Under the pieces are notes generated by a model. The model had not been told where the DNA came from and searched no databases. It saw nothing but the letters and a program-made list of their open reading frames with translations. Of a DNA stretch of 64,000 nt, positions 19,880-30,900 are shown in pieces. The translations under genes and the position numbers were made by a program. Position 1 is the first letter of the stretch. Every line of letters starts with the position of its first letter. This DNA comes from JAGOMW01 sp964596675 (GTDB lineage: Bacteria > Patescibacteriota > Gracilibacteria > BD1-5 > UBA2023), in NCBI GenBank assembly GCA_964596675.1, contig CAZQUZ010000004.1, positions 33,199 through 97,198 of the forward strand, written 5' to 3'.

Positions 19880-20742
19880 GTAAATATCTCTGCTCGACTT
19901 CCCTTTTTCTGAAATACAATTCCATCATGACGTACGATAACTCCGGAAATCTCTGGAGTTTTTTCGAGCAGAGTAATCGCAAGTGTCCATGGCATAACAC
20001 AGAGTGCTGTCGCATACATATCGGCGATACTCGCCCTATCACTCTCTATATATGATGCGACAACCTCACGCGCACTCTCTCCAGTATGTGGATCGATGAG
20101 ATGATGATGCGCTCACCACTTTCGTCGAGTTCCAGCACTACATGCGAATGAAAAACTATCCAGCAAGATAGTCCCGATAGCCTCATCCGATACAAATGGA
20201 CTCTCGAGCCCCACTTTCCATGCTCACATGCCATACATATCTCATCAAAAATTTATGAGATATCTTTTATCGCCTATTCATATTGCGGCTATCATTTCTC
20301 GAAGTATATCGATAAGATATCCCTTCCCTACTCATCCGAATTCGAGAAGTATATCGCCATGGAGTATGACTTCATCTCAGATAATCTCTATATCACTATA
20401 GTTACCAGATCATGTATTGGTTATGGTATTCTTCATGCCTAATGTGGAGTTTCCATATCAGAGCTCTGTCAGCCGCTTTCCTATAGTGGGATCAAAATAT
20501 CCACCTGTCTTTCATGCCACATCGAGCATCATAGAAAGCATTTTTTTTGCGTCACTATCGAGAAAAGCTCTTCGAGACGTATTGAGATCATCGAGCCAGT
20601 TTCATTCGAGAAATCGAGAAAACTTAGCTTCAAAATCTTGAAGTCGTGTTTTTATATCTCTAAACAAGTCTGTCATGTCTTCGCTCGTATCGAGAGAGAG
20701 AAATAGATGCGTACCAATAACTTCAAAAGTATATTTTTGCAT
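19876..20742 (-). CDS. apbE: ApbE-like FAD:protein FMN transferase, 288 aa
   Basis: ApbE motifs are clear in table 25: FEAKFSRFLEGNWLDDLN, GGYFDPTIGKRL, LEFGGVGKGYLID, INFGGDMY, FACSAGTRRKW and HHHLIDPHTGES. At least eight of the glycines are TGA, which is why no standard-code ORF covers it. The enzyme transfers FMN from FAD to Thr/Ser of FMN_bind-type domains. Two lipoproteins with such C-terminal motifs are encoded just upstream on the same strand. No signal peptide is visible, so its location is uncertain. TATATT ends 6 nt before the ATG. Confidence 0.92.
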
Positions 20743-20775
20743 AGAGAAAATATAAGGAAAGCTGTCTTGAAAGCA

Positions 20776-20799
20776 AGAAAAAATCCTCTTTCGAGGATA
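20776..20799 (-). terminator. Intrinsic terminator
   Basis: ATCCTC (20783-20788) pairs with GAGGAT (20793-20798); on the minus strand a T-run follows. It ends the lipoprotein gene at 20804. Confidence 0.7.
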
Positions 20800-20803
20800 A
20801 GAA

Positions 20804-21370
20804 TTACAGTGATTTTATTATTTGGACAAATGCATCGGTCGTATCACTCGCTCATCAGACAGCTGAAAGTGAGAGTGATGAGATTTTCTTTCCGATTATC
20901 TGACTCTTTGCAGCGGAGTTAAATCGACTTATATATTGTCTACTCTCACGATCCGCGCTCGGGGCATTGGCTGATACACTCGTGATTACCCCAGCAGGAT
21001 CAGTTGTAAGAGAAAATATCACAGCTACTCACTCTTTCCCATGATCGGTCGTATAAGTGACAGACTTCGATATATTGGATTGTTCTGATGTCATAGTTAT
21101 CGAAGATGAGAGTGGGGTTTCTGTTTCTGTGCTTGCTGGAGCTGGAGACGCTACCGTAGATTTCCCCATGCTTCATGATGTGTTTTTTAAAGGTCTGGTT
21201 CTATCAGATTGTGCGTGGGTATTTTTTGCTCCATCCTCTCTCTGCTCAGCTCTCGGTCATCTCTGAAAGACTCATCATGAAGATGGGTCTGATATGATGC
21301 GATCTGCTGTGCAGGATACAAGAAATACGAGTGATACGATGATAGCGACAGGAAGTGAGAGTGTTTTCAT
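20804..21370 (-). CDS. Lipoprotein with FMN_bind-like C-terminus, 188 aa
   Basis: The signal sequence MKTLSLPVAIIVSLVFLVSC has a lipobox Cys at 20. A low-complexity Ser/Thr/Pro linker follows, then a domain ending LSLSAVGGASDTTDAFVQIIKSL. The GGASxTT core resembles the FMN-attachment motif [S/T]GA[S/T]xT[S/T] of FMN_bind domains, except that the first position is Gly (encoded by TGA). It is a paralogue of the next lipoprotein (VVGGASLTTAAF). With apbE downstream, covalent flavin carriage on the cell surface is the best guess. Many TGA codons hide it from standard ORF finding. Confidence 0.75.
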
Positions 21371-21428
21371 AATAAAAAATTATAATATATACTCACAGTG
21401 TAGCTATGAATCGTAAGAAAAATGTAAG

Positions 21429-21452
21429 AAAAATCCCCACTTTCATGGGGAT
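21429..21452 (-). terminator. Intrinsic terminator
   Basis: ATCCCC (21433-21438) / GGGGAT (21447-21452), with a T-run on the minus strand. It follows the lipoprotein gene that stops at 21470. Confidence 0.75.
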
Positions 21453-21469
21453 AAAGATAGAGTTCTAGA

Positions 21470-21946
21470 CTAGAACGAATGTACAAATTGCTCGAATGCA
21501 GCAGTCGTAAGTGAAGCACCTCCGACAACATCGAGATCAAGATCTTTCGCTTTCTGCCCCACTGCTTTCACTCCAACATCAGCACTAAATGCTGTTTGAA
21601 GCTTGAGAGAAATCTCATGTGTAGACTTTGGTGTCGCTGAAGCAGCAGTAATGACACCATCTGTGACAGTGACAGAAAACTCGACTGGATCTGAACCAGC
21701 TGGAGACTGGTATGTGACAACCTCCGTACGAGTAATGACTGTCGGCGCAACAGAAGCTTCTGGAGTAGGAGTAGTCTCTGTAGGCGCTGGTGTAGCAGGA
21801 GTGACTGACTCAGTGATAATCTCGACAGGAGCAGCAGTCTCTGTAGGAGTGACTACTGTAGGTACTGGCTCTGACTTCTCCATACAACTCGTGAGAAGAG
21901 AGATAGATGAGAGGAGGACGAGTGGAGCGACGACATGCTTTTTCAT
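21470..21946 (-). CDS. Lipoprotein with FMN_bind-like C-terminus and Pro/Thr-rich linker, 158 aa
   Basis: The start at 21946 gives MKKHVVAPLVLLSSISLLTSC, a standard lipoprotein signal; an in-frame ATG 42 bp upstream would bury it. The linker (TVVTPTETAAPVEII and PAPTETTPTPEAS) is Pro/Thr/Glu-rich, a wall- or surface-spanning spacer. The C-terminal domain contains VEFSVTVTDGVITAASATP and ends DLDVVGGASLTTAAFEQFVHSF, with a GGASxTT core like the flavin-attachment site. It is a paralogue of the lipoprotein at 20804-21370 but uses no TGA. Probably an ApbE substrate; this depends on motif similarity only. Confidence 0.75.
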   Translation of the reverse strand: MKKHVVAPLVLLSSISLLTSCMEKSEPVPTVVTPTETAAPVEIITESVTPATPAPTETTPTPEASVAPTVITRTEVVTYQSPAGSDPVEFSVTVTDGVITAASATPKSTHEISLKLQTAFSADVGVKAVGQKAKDLDLDVVGGASLTTAAFEQFVHSF

Positions 21947-22071
21947 AGAAAAAAGTGAAAAAATAAATACAAGAGGAGTATAGTTCATTTATTTTATAAA
22001 GCAAATTTTTCATAACACTTTTTACGATACAATAATTTTACTTTTAGCAGAAACATGCTATCATCTGAGTC

Positions 22072-23130
22072 ATGAATCCTTCTCATGAGACCCCTCGAAA
22101 CATATCCCTTGATCGATCCGATCAAATACAAGAGGTGCTCTCAATAAATGCAGAGAAATACAGTTTTTTGATTCCATATCTTTCCAATCTCAGCCCCTCA
22201 TATCGGGATGGATTGATAGAAGCTATCGTATTCTCGAATGAAATAGGAGAAAAGCTCAATATCTCCAAAGAACACCGAGAAATCGTACATCTCGCGACTC
22301 TCCTGAGTGATATCGGGAAATTCTGAAACAATGATTTTCAGCCATGATCCAATCAGGCAATGCGATGGCTCTATAGCTTCGATACAAGTCTAGAATCTCA
22401 CGAAAAACAAATACCTCTCCATACATTTCTCGCGGAGAACGATACATGAACACGTCCGAACCTCCGGACCTGGCTCAGAGACAAAAATATAGATGTCAGT
22501 ACCGAGAAAATACAGAGCAATTTTCAGAGTCTTCGACAGGAAGCAATATTCGAGCAATATGCTACAGAATATACTATAGACTATGATACTATCACCCTCG
22601 CAGAAGCATGGAGTCTCTATCATATTCTGAGTGGGGAGACGATATGGCAAAATCTAAAAGAAAAGTATCCTACTATCGTAAAAGATATCCATATAGATAT
22701 CGCACGACTCCATCATCTCAAAGAATGAGTCCATACTGGAAGAGCCAGAGAGAAATTATTTAGAGAAAATGGGGCAGATCTCCATGCGACGCTCCTCTGT
22801 ATCATGATACTCGCAGATAAGATACAAGCACTCCAGTCTCGAACCTCTATGGACGATACTCATATCCGCAATGCTCTCACCATCACTGATATAGTTCGCC
22901 ATAATCTCGATACTATCACTGAGAAATATGAATCGATCAAAATGGATATAGTACCCCTCTATCTCAAAAGAGTATCTTCTGAACGACGGAAACTCATACA
23001 ACATATCGTTACTAAAACATGAGCTCGTGTAAGTAGCATATGGACTTGGGTATGAAAAGAACGGCGTCAGACAGATCGCAGAGATCGTGGAGCATCTATT
23101 ATTATACCTTGATATCCTCAGCGAGGCTAA
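22072..23130 (+). CDS. HD-superfamily-like protein with altered HD motif, 352 aa
   Basis: The sequence EIVHLATLLSDIGKFG aligns with the HD phosphohydrolase core LLHDIGKF, but the metal-binding His-Asp pair reads Ser-Asp. A second helical region (LHATLLCIMILADKIQALQS) matches the later HD-domain helix. It may therefore be a catalytically dead or changed HD protein, perhaps a nucleotide sensor. Soluble, 352 aa. Seven or so Gly-TGA codons. TATCAT ends 7 nt before the ATG. Its last 29 bp overlap the convergent MgtC gene. Confidence 0.65.
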
Positions 23131-23776
23131 TCGCCTCATATTCAAGATGTTCTGAGAGGAGCGATCGCACATCGAGCATCGTCATATCGCGAGGTACCCG
23201 GACGACGAGATCGACATGATGGGATTTATGATTTTCTTTTATATTTTCTGAGATGACCTCTATACCGAGCTCATCGAACGTGGAAAATATATTTTCTGGA
23301 ATACCTTTTTTCTTATCGAATGTGAAGTCGATAGCACAGTACGATGTCTGAGAGAAGATGACAGGCTTTAACTTTGTAAAAAATACGAGATTCATGAGCA
23401 TGAGTACAGTCGTAGCTATTGCTGCGAAATACATTCCTGCACCGACTGCAAGCCCTATGGCTGCTGTCACCCAGATATTGGCGGCTGTAGTGAGTCATTT
23501 TGTGATCATACCATTTCTCATGATAGCACCCGCTCAAAGAAATCAAATACCAGAAACCACCTGTGCTGCGATACGAGCTGGATCTTTATTGGTAGCATGA
23601 TACATCTCTGGTAACACGATAGATATGATCATAAGAAGAGCAGACCCTGTACAGATGAGTATATGTGTACGGATACCTGCTGGCTGTTGCTTCCATTCTC
23701 GCTCGATACCGAGGATGAGAGCGAGGATGAGTGATATGATGAGGCGGAGAACGATCTCCTGATCTGTGATAGGCAT
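23102..23776 (-). CDS. MgtC/SapB-family membrane protein, 224 aa
   Basis: Membrane part (residues 1-145) with the family hallmarks LGIEREWKQQPAGIRTHILI, AAQVVSGIGFLGAGAIMR and KGLTTAANIWVTAAIGLAVG, followed by an ACT-like cytoplasmic C-terminal domain (AIDFTFDKKKGI to the end). The Gly of IGFLGAG and of KGLTTAA are TGA, at invariant positions. MgtC proteins relate to magnesium/phosphate homeostasis and control of the F-ATPase in pathogens; in this lineage the role is unknown. It overlaps the HD-like gene tail to tail by 29 bp. Confidence 0.92.
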
Positions 23777-23850
23777 GAATATAGTCTAGCACTATACGAT
23801 GAAAAATGCAAAAATCCTCTCATTTTCATGAAAGGATATTGATTATTATT

Positions 23851-23925
23851 TGGCAGCGCTACGGAGAATCGAACTCCGGTTTAAGGAATGAGAATCCTTC
23901 GTCCTAACCACTAGACGATAGCGCC
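23851..23925 (-). tRNA. tRNA-Glu (anticodon CTC)
   Basis: Cloverleaf on the minus strand with acceptor GGCGCTA, anticodon loop TTCTCAT on stem AAGGA/TCCTT, T-arm GGAGTTCGATTCTCC and encoded CCA. Confidence 0.93.
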
Positions 23926-23951
23926 ATACATCGAGATTGTTTCTATAAAAA

Positions 23952-24028
23952 TGGTCGGAAACGTGGGACTCGAACCCACAACCCCGTGCTCCCAAAGCAC
24001 GTGCGCTAGCCAATTGCGCCAGTTTCCG
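23952..24028 (-). tRNA. tRNA-Pro (anticodon TGG)
   Basis: Acceptor CGGAAAC pairs with GTTTCCG, anticodon loop TTTGGGA on stem CGTGC/GCACG, T-arm GTGGGTTCGAGTCCCAC, CCA encoded. Confidence 0.93.
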
Positions 24029-24038
24029 AAAATGTAAA

Positions 24039-24116
<78 letters not shown>

Positions 24117-24203
24117 TAAAAAAAGAAATTAGTATTTAGGAATTAGAATGTAGAAATGAATCCTTTCTAACGACTAAATACTAATTACTCTTAAATTATA
24201 GTG

Positions 24204-24279
24204 TGGAGCGGGTGATGGGACTCGAACCCATAACAGTCTGCTTGGAAGGCAGAGACTCTAGCCATTGAGCTACACCCGC
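24204..24279 (-). tRNA. tRNA-Gly (anticodon TCC)
   Basis: Acceptor GCGGGTG, anticodon loop CTTCCAA on stem TCTGC/GCAGA, T-arm TGGGTTCGAGTCCCA, CCA encoded. It reads GGA/GGG; it is not the UCA-anticodon tRNA-Gly needed for UGA, which must lie elsewhere in the genome. Confidence 0.94.
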
Positions 24280-24371
24280 ACTATACCAGTTAAGGCTTTG
24301 GCATTGTATAAAAAGGGACCCTATTGTCAAAAGTTTTTTTCAAAAAAATATCTCTATAGCTTTCTGAAAAT

Positions 24372-24403
24372 AAAAAAAGCCCTCTCGGATTCTCGAGAGG
24401 GCT
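24372..24403 (-). terminator. Strong intrinsic terminator
   Basis: Stem AGCCCTCTCG / CGAGAGGGCT with loop GATT-type, and an A-run on the plus strand (T-run for minus transcription). It ends the gene at 24410. Confidence 0.9.
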
Positions 24404-24409
24404 TAATAA

Positions 24410-24805
24410 TTATTTTGCTGGAGCTATCTCTGGTCCTGCTGCTGGGGTAGGAGTAGCTTGTTGTATACATGCAGTATTTATGATACCGATAGCACCTGTA
24501 CCGATAGTGACTGGAACAGCTTCTTTACATCCACCCTTTACCTGAGCATCGAGTGCTGTAGCGAGATCGAGGACAGCCTTACCATAACCATTCTGAAAAA
24601 CATTTCCAGAAAAAGTCTGCATAGCCTGAGATACTGCAGTATTGTATCCTTGCTGCTGTGCTGTAGCGATAGCCACACTCTGTGTCTTACCGACGACAAA
24701 TGGATATCCTACAGAAAGGAAAAAATATACACTCGTAAAAAATACCCACGCCATAATGATAAGTCCTCCGATAGTGATATTCCCGACAGCCTGATGATTA
24801 AACAT
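24410..24805 (-). CDS. Membrane-anchored hypothetical protein, 131 aa
   Basis: One N-terminal membrane helix (TIGGLIIMAWVFFTSVYFFL) follows a short cytoplasmic start (MFNHQAVGN). The extracytoplasmic part is helical and Gln/Ala-rich (SVAIATAQQQGYNTAVSQAM) with two Cys (GGCKEA, NTACIQQ) that could pair, and a Pro-rich tail. The layout resembles minor pilins or small envelope proteins, without a prepilin cleavage site that I can recognise. No TGA inside. It is monocistronic, with a strong terminator after the stop. Confidence 0.65.
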   Translation of the reverse strand: MFNHQAVGNITIGGLIIMAWVFFTSVYFFLSVGYPFVVGKTQSVAIATAQQQGYNTAVSQAMQTFSGNVFQNGYGKAVLDLATALDAQVKGGCKEAVPVTIGTGAIGIINTACIQQATPTPAAGPEIAPAK

Positions 24806-24901
24806 ATGAAAAAGATAAAAAAAATAACATGCTGAGTATATCGATAAGCATACCTTTATGCAAGAAGTTCTGTCTTCACATTCGGATGAAATAATGCCTA
24901 T

Positions 24902-24934
24902 ATAAAAACTCCAGGGGGTATCTGGAGTTTTTAT
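24902..24934 (-). terminator. Strong intrinsic terminator of the giant surface-protein gene
   Basis: A 13-bp perfect stem, ATAAAAACTCCAG / CTGGAGTTTTTAT, with loop GGGGTAT, lies 5 bp beyond the stop codon at 24939. Confidence 0.9.
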
Positions 24935-24938
24935 ATGC

Positions 24939-27900
24939 TTATTCTGTCGGAGAAACTGGGGTTTCTAGTGGCATAGTGGTAGGTTCGCTCACCTCTGGGA
25001 CTATATCTACTGGTGGTACTTCGGAGGTATCTGGAGGAGATGGAAGAGTCTGAATCTCAGGGCCAATATTATCTGGAGTAGTAGTATCTGGTGGCGTAAC
25101 TATAGGAGTCTCTTGGACTGGAGTATCGAGAAGTGTAGTCTCTATAGGAGTCTCTTCTCCAGATGCAGAATCTGGAGCAGGGATTGTCCCATCCCCTTCA
25201 TCCGCCCCTGTCTGAGTCGGAGATACATCTGGAACTGGAGACTCTGGAGTGGTACCATCTAGAGGAGGAGATACTGCATCTGTAGGAGTATCTGATACTG
25301 GTGATATATATCCACCGATACCTCAGCGTACGAGTACAGCCATCCAGTTAAATCGGAGATTTTGTGGTGCTGGACCATGGATTTCGATATCGAATCCTAC
25401 CTGAGAGAGTCCACTGACATAGGCAGAAATAGTATGATCTACTGGAGTTATAGTGATAACTGGCGTCTCACTATAAGGACGACTGAACGTGATATGCACA
25501 CGTTGCATGCCAGAAGCTATAGATGCATCACCACCCATATCACGATCTGAGAATATTACCCTATCTTCGAATGTCACCATCGCCTTAAATGTAACGGCTC
25601 CTTCGAAAATAACTCATTTCGTGAATGTTACGAGCTCTTGGAATATCGTCTTTCACTGCATGAGAAGCTCTCCTGCAAGACTCAGAATCATATCGAGTGC
25701 CCCCTGATCTTCTAGTGATATAGCTGTACCTGTCTGCACTGATATCATACCAGGAGATGACTCTACCAAACTCAGACGATACTGCGTATCTGAGAGCGTA
25801 CCTGAGAGGAGTGATATTTGCGATGAGATATCTGTGATACCTTGACTCAGCGTATTTACACTGAGAGCAAAAGGATCAAGAGCTCCAGATGCGACAGCGA
25901 GATTCGCTCCATAATTTGGATCGATTTTCGCGAGAGATTTTTTTACCATAAATGAGAATCTATCGAGCGCCGCTGTGTTTATAGCGAGTCATCCAGAGAG
26001 AGAGTCAGCATACTCTACCTCATCGACACCATCGAAGTAGGTATTCTCTACAAACACTATCACATTCCCCTGCTCTACTCATGAGAGTCATGTTAGAGCT
26101 TTACCGATAACTCGACCTGGTTCTGTGGCTTTCATACCCACTCATGGGATATCAGAAGTCGTGATATAGTCACCTGGAGCAATATTACCATTTTTTGTAC
26201 TCACCTTCACAGGTACACGACCTGCGAGACCGACGATGACTGGCTTACCCTCACCATCGGCTTCACCGATTACCATTCCTGGTTTCGTCGAAATCACTCA
26301 TATAACATCACTATCATATGGAGTCGATGATTTTGCGACCTGCGATACTCACTCCCCTGTCAGAGCAACCAGATCTCACTCAGTCACACTATGATCAGTA
26401 GAGTAGTATATTTCTGCATAGTCAGCACCCCGGATTTTATATGCCTTGAGAGTACTTCATGCACGACCGATAGTGTTCGATGCATTGGCTGTAAATTGTG
26501 CCCACCGGAGTGTGACATTACCCGCTGTAGCACCATTCACGATGACACCATATCCTATATACGACTGATTCGCAGCGTTTCATGGCAGAGCGGCTGGGGT
26601 AGAGCCTCCACAAACTGCCACACTTCCATTCACTGTACCAGTCGGAAGATAAAAATTATAGTCACACGTTGCACCGGCAGGAGCCGTCATCGCAAATCGG
26701 AAATCTGGTATAGTATTGGACTGTCACTCGAAATTAATATCGAATACCCACGTTTCATTGGCTCATATAGGAAATAACAGTTCATTATCATCTTGCAGTA
26801 CTGCTGAGTTATTTATTGTTTCATCAGCTGTCTTACGTACTATAATATTACTTTCTCATTGTTGATCTCAGAGCCATTTCCATGCGGTACCATTCCAGAT
26901 AGCATTTCGACTCTGACCTGCCTCGATACGATTCCCGAGCATAGTGAATCATACTGTACCAATATTATTGATATATATGATACGTCCGGCTGTAGTATCT
27001 GTAGGGCTTGGAAGTGTAAGAGTGATATTTGCAGTTGTCTGATTGATATTAAATGTGGTTTTCACGTCTACAGTGGCTGCTGCCGTACCGATAGTACCAT
27101 TGGCTGCGAAATTTCCGAGCACTGCCGCTGCCATGACTGTAGCCCCACTATTGGTCACTGCACCAATAAAAGTTTTTGCTCCAGCAAATGTCTGCGCTCC
27201 AGTGCTGACGAGTCCACGAGCTGTTCCACTGGCATTTGGGATATTAAATGTATGAGTATTACCTGCTGAGACAATATTAAAATCATTACCAGCTGTCCCG
27301 ACTGCAAATGTTTGTGTTGTACCAGTTTGTCCATTGATTGATCCGATTTTATTATTAAATAGATTCCAATCGCTCACAGACAATGCGCCTGTACTAGAAG
27401 TAGATGCGAGACCGAGTGAGATGCCCGTTCCAGTTATAGACAAACCATTTGGAGCGCCAGAAATAAATCCGATTTTATTATTAAATAGATTCCAATCGCT
27501 CACAGACAATGCGCCTGTAGTAGTATTGTTAGCGATATTTATACCGAATACTCCTGTGAGATTATTATATGTGAGTGGTCCGTTTGCTGAGAGATTTGTG
27601 AGTGAGATTTTCGTAGCGACGACTCATGAAAGAGTATTTACTGTGCCTGAGAGAGTATTGAAATTCGTGGTAAGATTGGAGAGATTCGTATTCGTGGTAG
27701 CAAGCATGCCAGAGAGAGATGCGAGATTTCCAGAAAGTGTGAGGATATTTCCTGTAGCTGTAGCAAGGTTTGCATTCGTGGTAGCGAGTGATGAGAGGAG
27801 AGAGGAGATACTTCCTGTAGCAGAGGCGAGGTTTGTTTGGAGAGTAGTTATCTGTGATGTATGAGTAGCGAGAGTACCTGTAGCTGTGGCGAGGCTCGAA

Positions 27901-30900
27901 AGAAGTATAGTATTGGTACCTTGGAGTTTCTGTATAGCTGCGATGATCGTATCTGTAGCGACGACCGTACCTGCTCATGGAGCAAATCCTGTCAGTGTCG
28001 ATCCGATAGCACGTGCATTTGTAAAATAGAGATTCCCATTTTCTGGTACAGCTGCGGTATCGAGTGTCTGAAATGTCTTATCTCCACGATAGTACTGGAG
28101 AGTTGTACCGGTAGCGATAAAACTTTGTTTTGTATTAAAGAGATTCCAGTCACTCGCAGACAATGCACCTGTCGTAGAGGTCGACGCTAATGCAAGAGAA
28201 ATTTGCTGAGTGGAAAGCGAAAGTCCATTCGCTGTTCCGATAGTGACGGCAGGATGTGATGCTGCTAAAAGTGTCGATACAGTCCCTGAAAGAGATGCTA
28301 GATTTCCAGACAGTGTGAAGATATTTCCTGTTGCTGTAGCGAGATTATTTTGGAGAGAAAGAATATTTCCTGTTGCTGTCGCAAGGTTCGTAAAGAGAGT
28401 AGATATCTGTGATGTATGAGTAGCGAGAGTACCAGTTGCAGAGGCAAGGTTAGATTGTATCGTAAAGAGCTGACCAGTGATGGATGCAATGTTCGTGTTT
28501 GTAAGTGCAAGACCTGTTTGGAGAGTAGAGACGACACCAGAGAGTGTATTGACTCGTCATGAAAGTGTGAGGATATTTCCTGTTGCTGTCGCAAGGTTCG
28601 CATTCGTGGTAGCGAGTCATGTCTGGAGAGAAAGAATATTACCTGTAGCTGTAGCGAGATTTGCATTCGTGAGAGCGAGAGAGGAAAGCAATGATGCAAC
28701 TGTACCAGAAAGTGTAGTAAGATTATTTCAGATACCAACTACCGTTCCTGAGAGTGTATTAAAGCTAGTACTGAGGGTGTTAAATGATCCTGAGAGAGTA
28801 CTGAGTGAACCTGAGAGGGTGTTAAGGTTTATGATTTGTGTCGAGATGAGTCCTGAGAGTGAGGCAATATTGGTAGCATTCGTAGAGACGACACCCGAGA
28901 GTGTATTAACTCGTCATGAAAGTGTATTTACTATTCCTGAGAGGGTGTTTACTGTTCCTGAGAGGGTGTTGAAGTTTGTAGTAAGATTTGAGAGATTTAT
29001 ATTGGTCGTCGAAAGTACTCATGAGAGTGATGCGAGATTCGCATTCGTGAGAGCAAGACCTCCAGAAAGGATAGATACATTTCCTGAGAGTGTATTTACA
29101 GTCCCTGAAAGAGATGCTAGATTTCCAGACAGTGTGAAGATATTTCCTGTTNNNNNNNNNNNNNNNNNNNNNNNNNNNNNNNNNNNNNNNNNNNNNNNNN
29201 NNNNNNNNNNNNNNNNNNNNNNNNNNNNNNNNNNNNNNNNNNNNNNNNNNNCATTCGTGGTAGCGAGTCATGTCTGGAGAGAAAGAATATTACCTGTAGC
29301 TGTAGCAAGGTTCGTAAAGAGAGTAGATATCTGTGATGTATGAGTACTCACCTGTCCTGAAAGCACTCCGATAGAGAGATTCGTATTGCCGAGTGCACCG
29401 GAAAGATATGTAATATCATTTGCGAGTATGACGAGGGTGTTCGAGATACCTGCGACGACTCCGGAAAGTGTCGTAAAATTTGCATTCAGAGTCGCGATAT
29501 TCCCTGAGAGGGCAAGAATATTTCCTGTAGCTGTAGCGAGATTTGCATTCGTGGTAGCAAGCGCATTCCCGAGTGATGTCACACTTCATGAAAGTCCATT
29601 TACACGCCCTGAGAGGGATGCCACATCGGTAGTATGTCCAGAAACTACACCAGAGAGTGAGGCGAGGTTTGCATTTGTCGTCGAGAGGACTCCAGAGAGT
29701 GATGCGAGATTCGCATTCGTGAGAGCGAGTCCACCAGAAAGGATAGATACATTTCCTGAGAGTGTGAGGAGCTGCCCACTCATGGTCGAGATCGTACCCT
29801 GTATCGTAGTGATATCAAGGATATTCTGAGATACCGCACCAGAGAGAGATATAAAATTTGTCGTAAGATTCGAGAGATTCGTATTCGTCGCTGAAAGGAC
29901 TCATGAGAGTGAGTTAATATTACCTGTAGCTGTGGCGATATTTGCATTCGTGAGAGCGAGACCAGCGATGAGTCCTGCTATATCTGTGGTATGTCCAGAG
30001 ACGACACCAGAGAGACTCATGAGAGCTCCAGTAGTACTCGCGAGATTGCCCTCTAGAGTAAGGATATTTCCAGTTGCTGTAGCGAGAGCAGTCGTAATGT
30101 TCGCGAGATTCGCGCTGATAGCAGTGATAGTACCAGAGAGAGCATTTTGCGCACGGAGATCCGTGAAGTAGAGATTTCCATTTTCTGGAACGACAGAGGT
30201 ATCGAGAGTCTGCCATGTCTTATCTCCTCGGTAGTACTGAGCTACAGTTCCTGTGGAGATATAGTCTTGCTTTGTATTAAAAATATTCCAGTCACCACTC
30301 GAGAGATATCCATTTGTACTCGTAGATGCTTGGCTAATGCCGAATACTCATGTGAGAGTATTATATGTGAGTGGTCCGTTTGCTGAGAGATTTGTGAGTG
30401 AGATTTTTGTCGACAATACTCATGAAAGCGTAGAAATATCGAGACTATTCTGAGACACTGTACCTGAGAGTGTCGCGAGCGTATTTCCTATAGCAAATAC
30501 GGTTCCTGAGAGAGTAGCAAAATTCGTCGTAAGATTCGAGAGATTCATGTTAGTAATCGCGAGCGCTCATGAAAGGGTCGCTATATCTGCAGTATGACCT
30601 GAGACGACACCAGAGAGAGATGCGAGAGTCGCATTCGTGAGTGCGAGACCACCTGAGAGAGTCGAAATCTCTGATGTATGCGTCGATACTGTCGCCTGGA
30701 GCGTGCTCATATCAGAGAGGATACTCGATACCACACCCGAGAGGCTCGATACTGTCGCCTGGAGAGTTGCGAGATTTCCTGAGAGCGTAGTGATGGCATT
30801 ATTGGTCACCATGAGTCCACCAGAGAGTGCGAAGATATCTGTAGTGAGATTCGTGACCACACCAGAGAGACTCGCGAGATTCGTCGCGATAAGAGAGACA

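Noticed and set aside
23102..23130. Overlap of the HD-like and MgtC genes as an annotation error
   Set aside because: Both frames end at TAA and MgtC conservation runs to its end; short tail-to-tail overlaps also occur at 19876-19879.
24204..24279. This tRNA-Gly as the UGA decoder
   Set aside because: Its anticodon loop is CTTCCAA, giving TCC; UGA needs UCA.
28477..29343. Long plus-strand ORF (288 codons) inside the surface-protein region
   Set aside because: It is the antisense shadow of a repetitive gene, crosses the N gap and has a low-complexity FPESV/PVAVARF composition.
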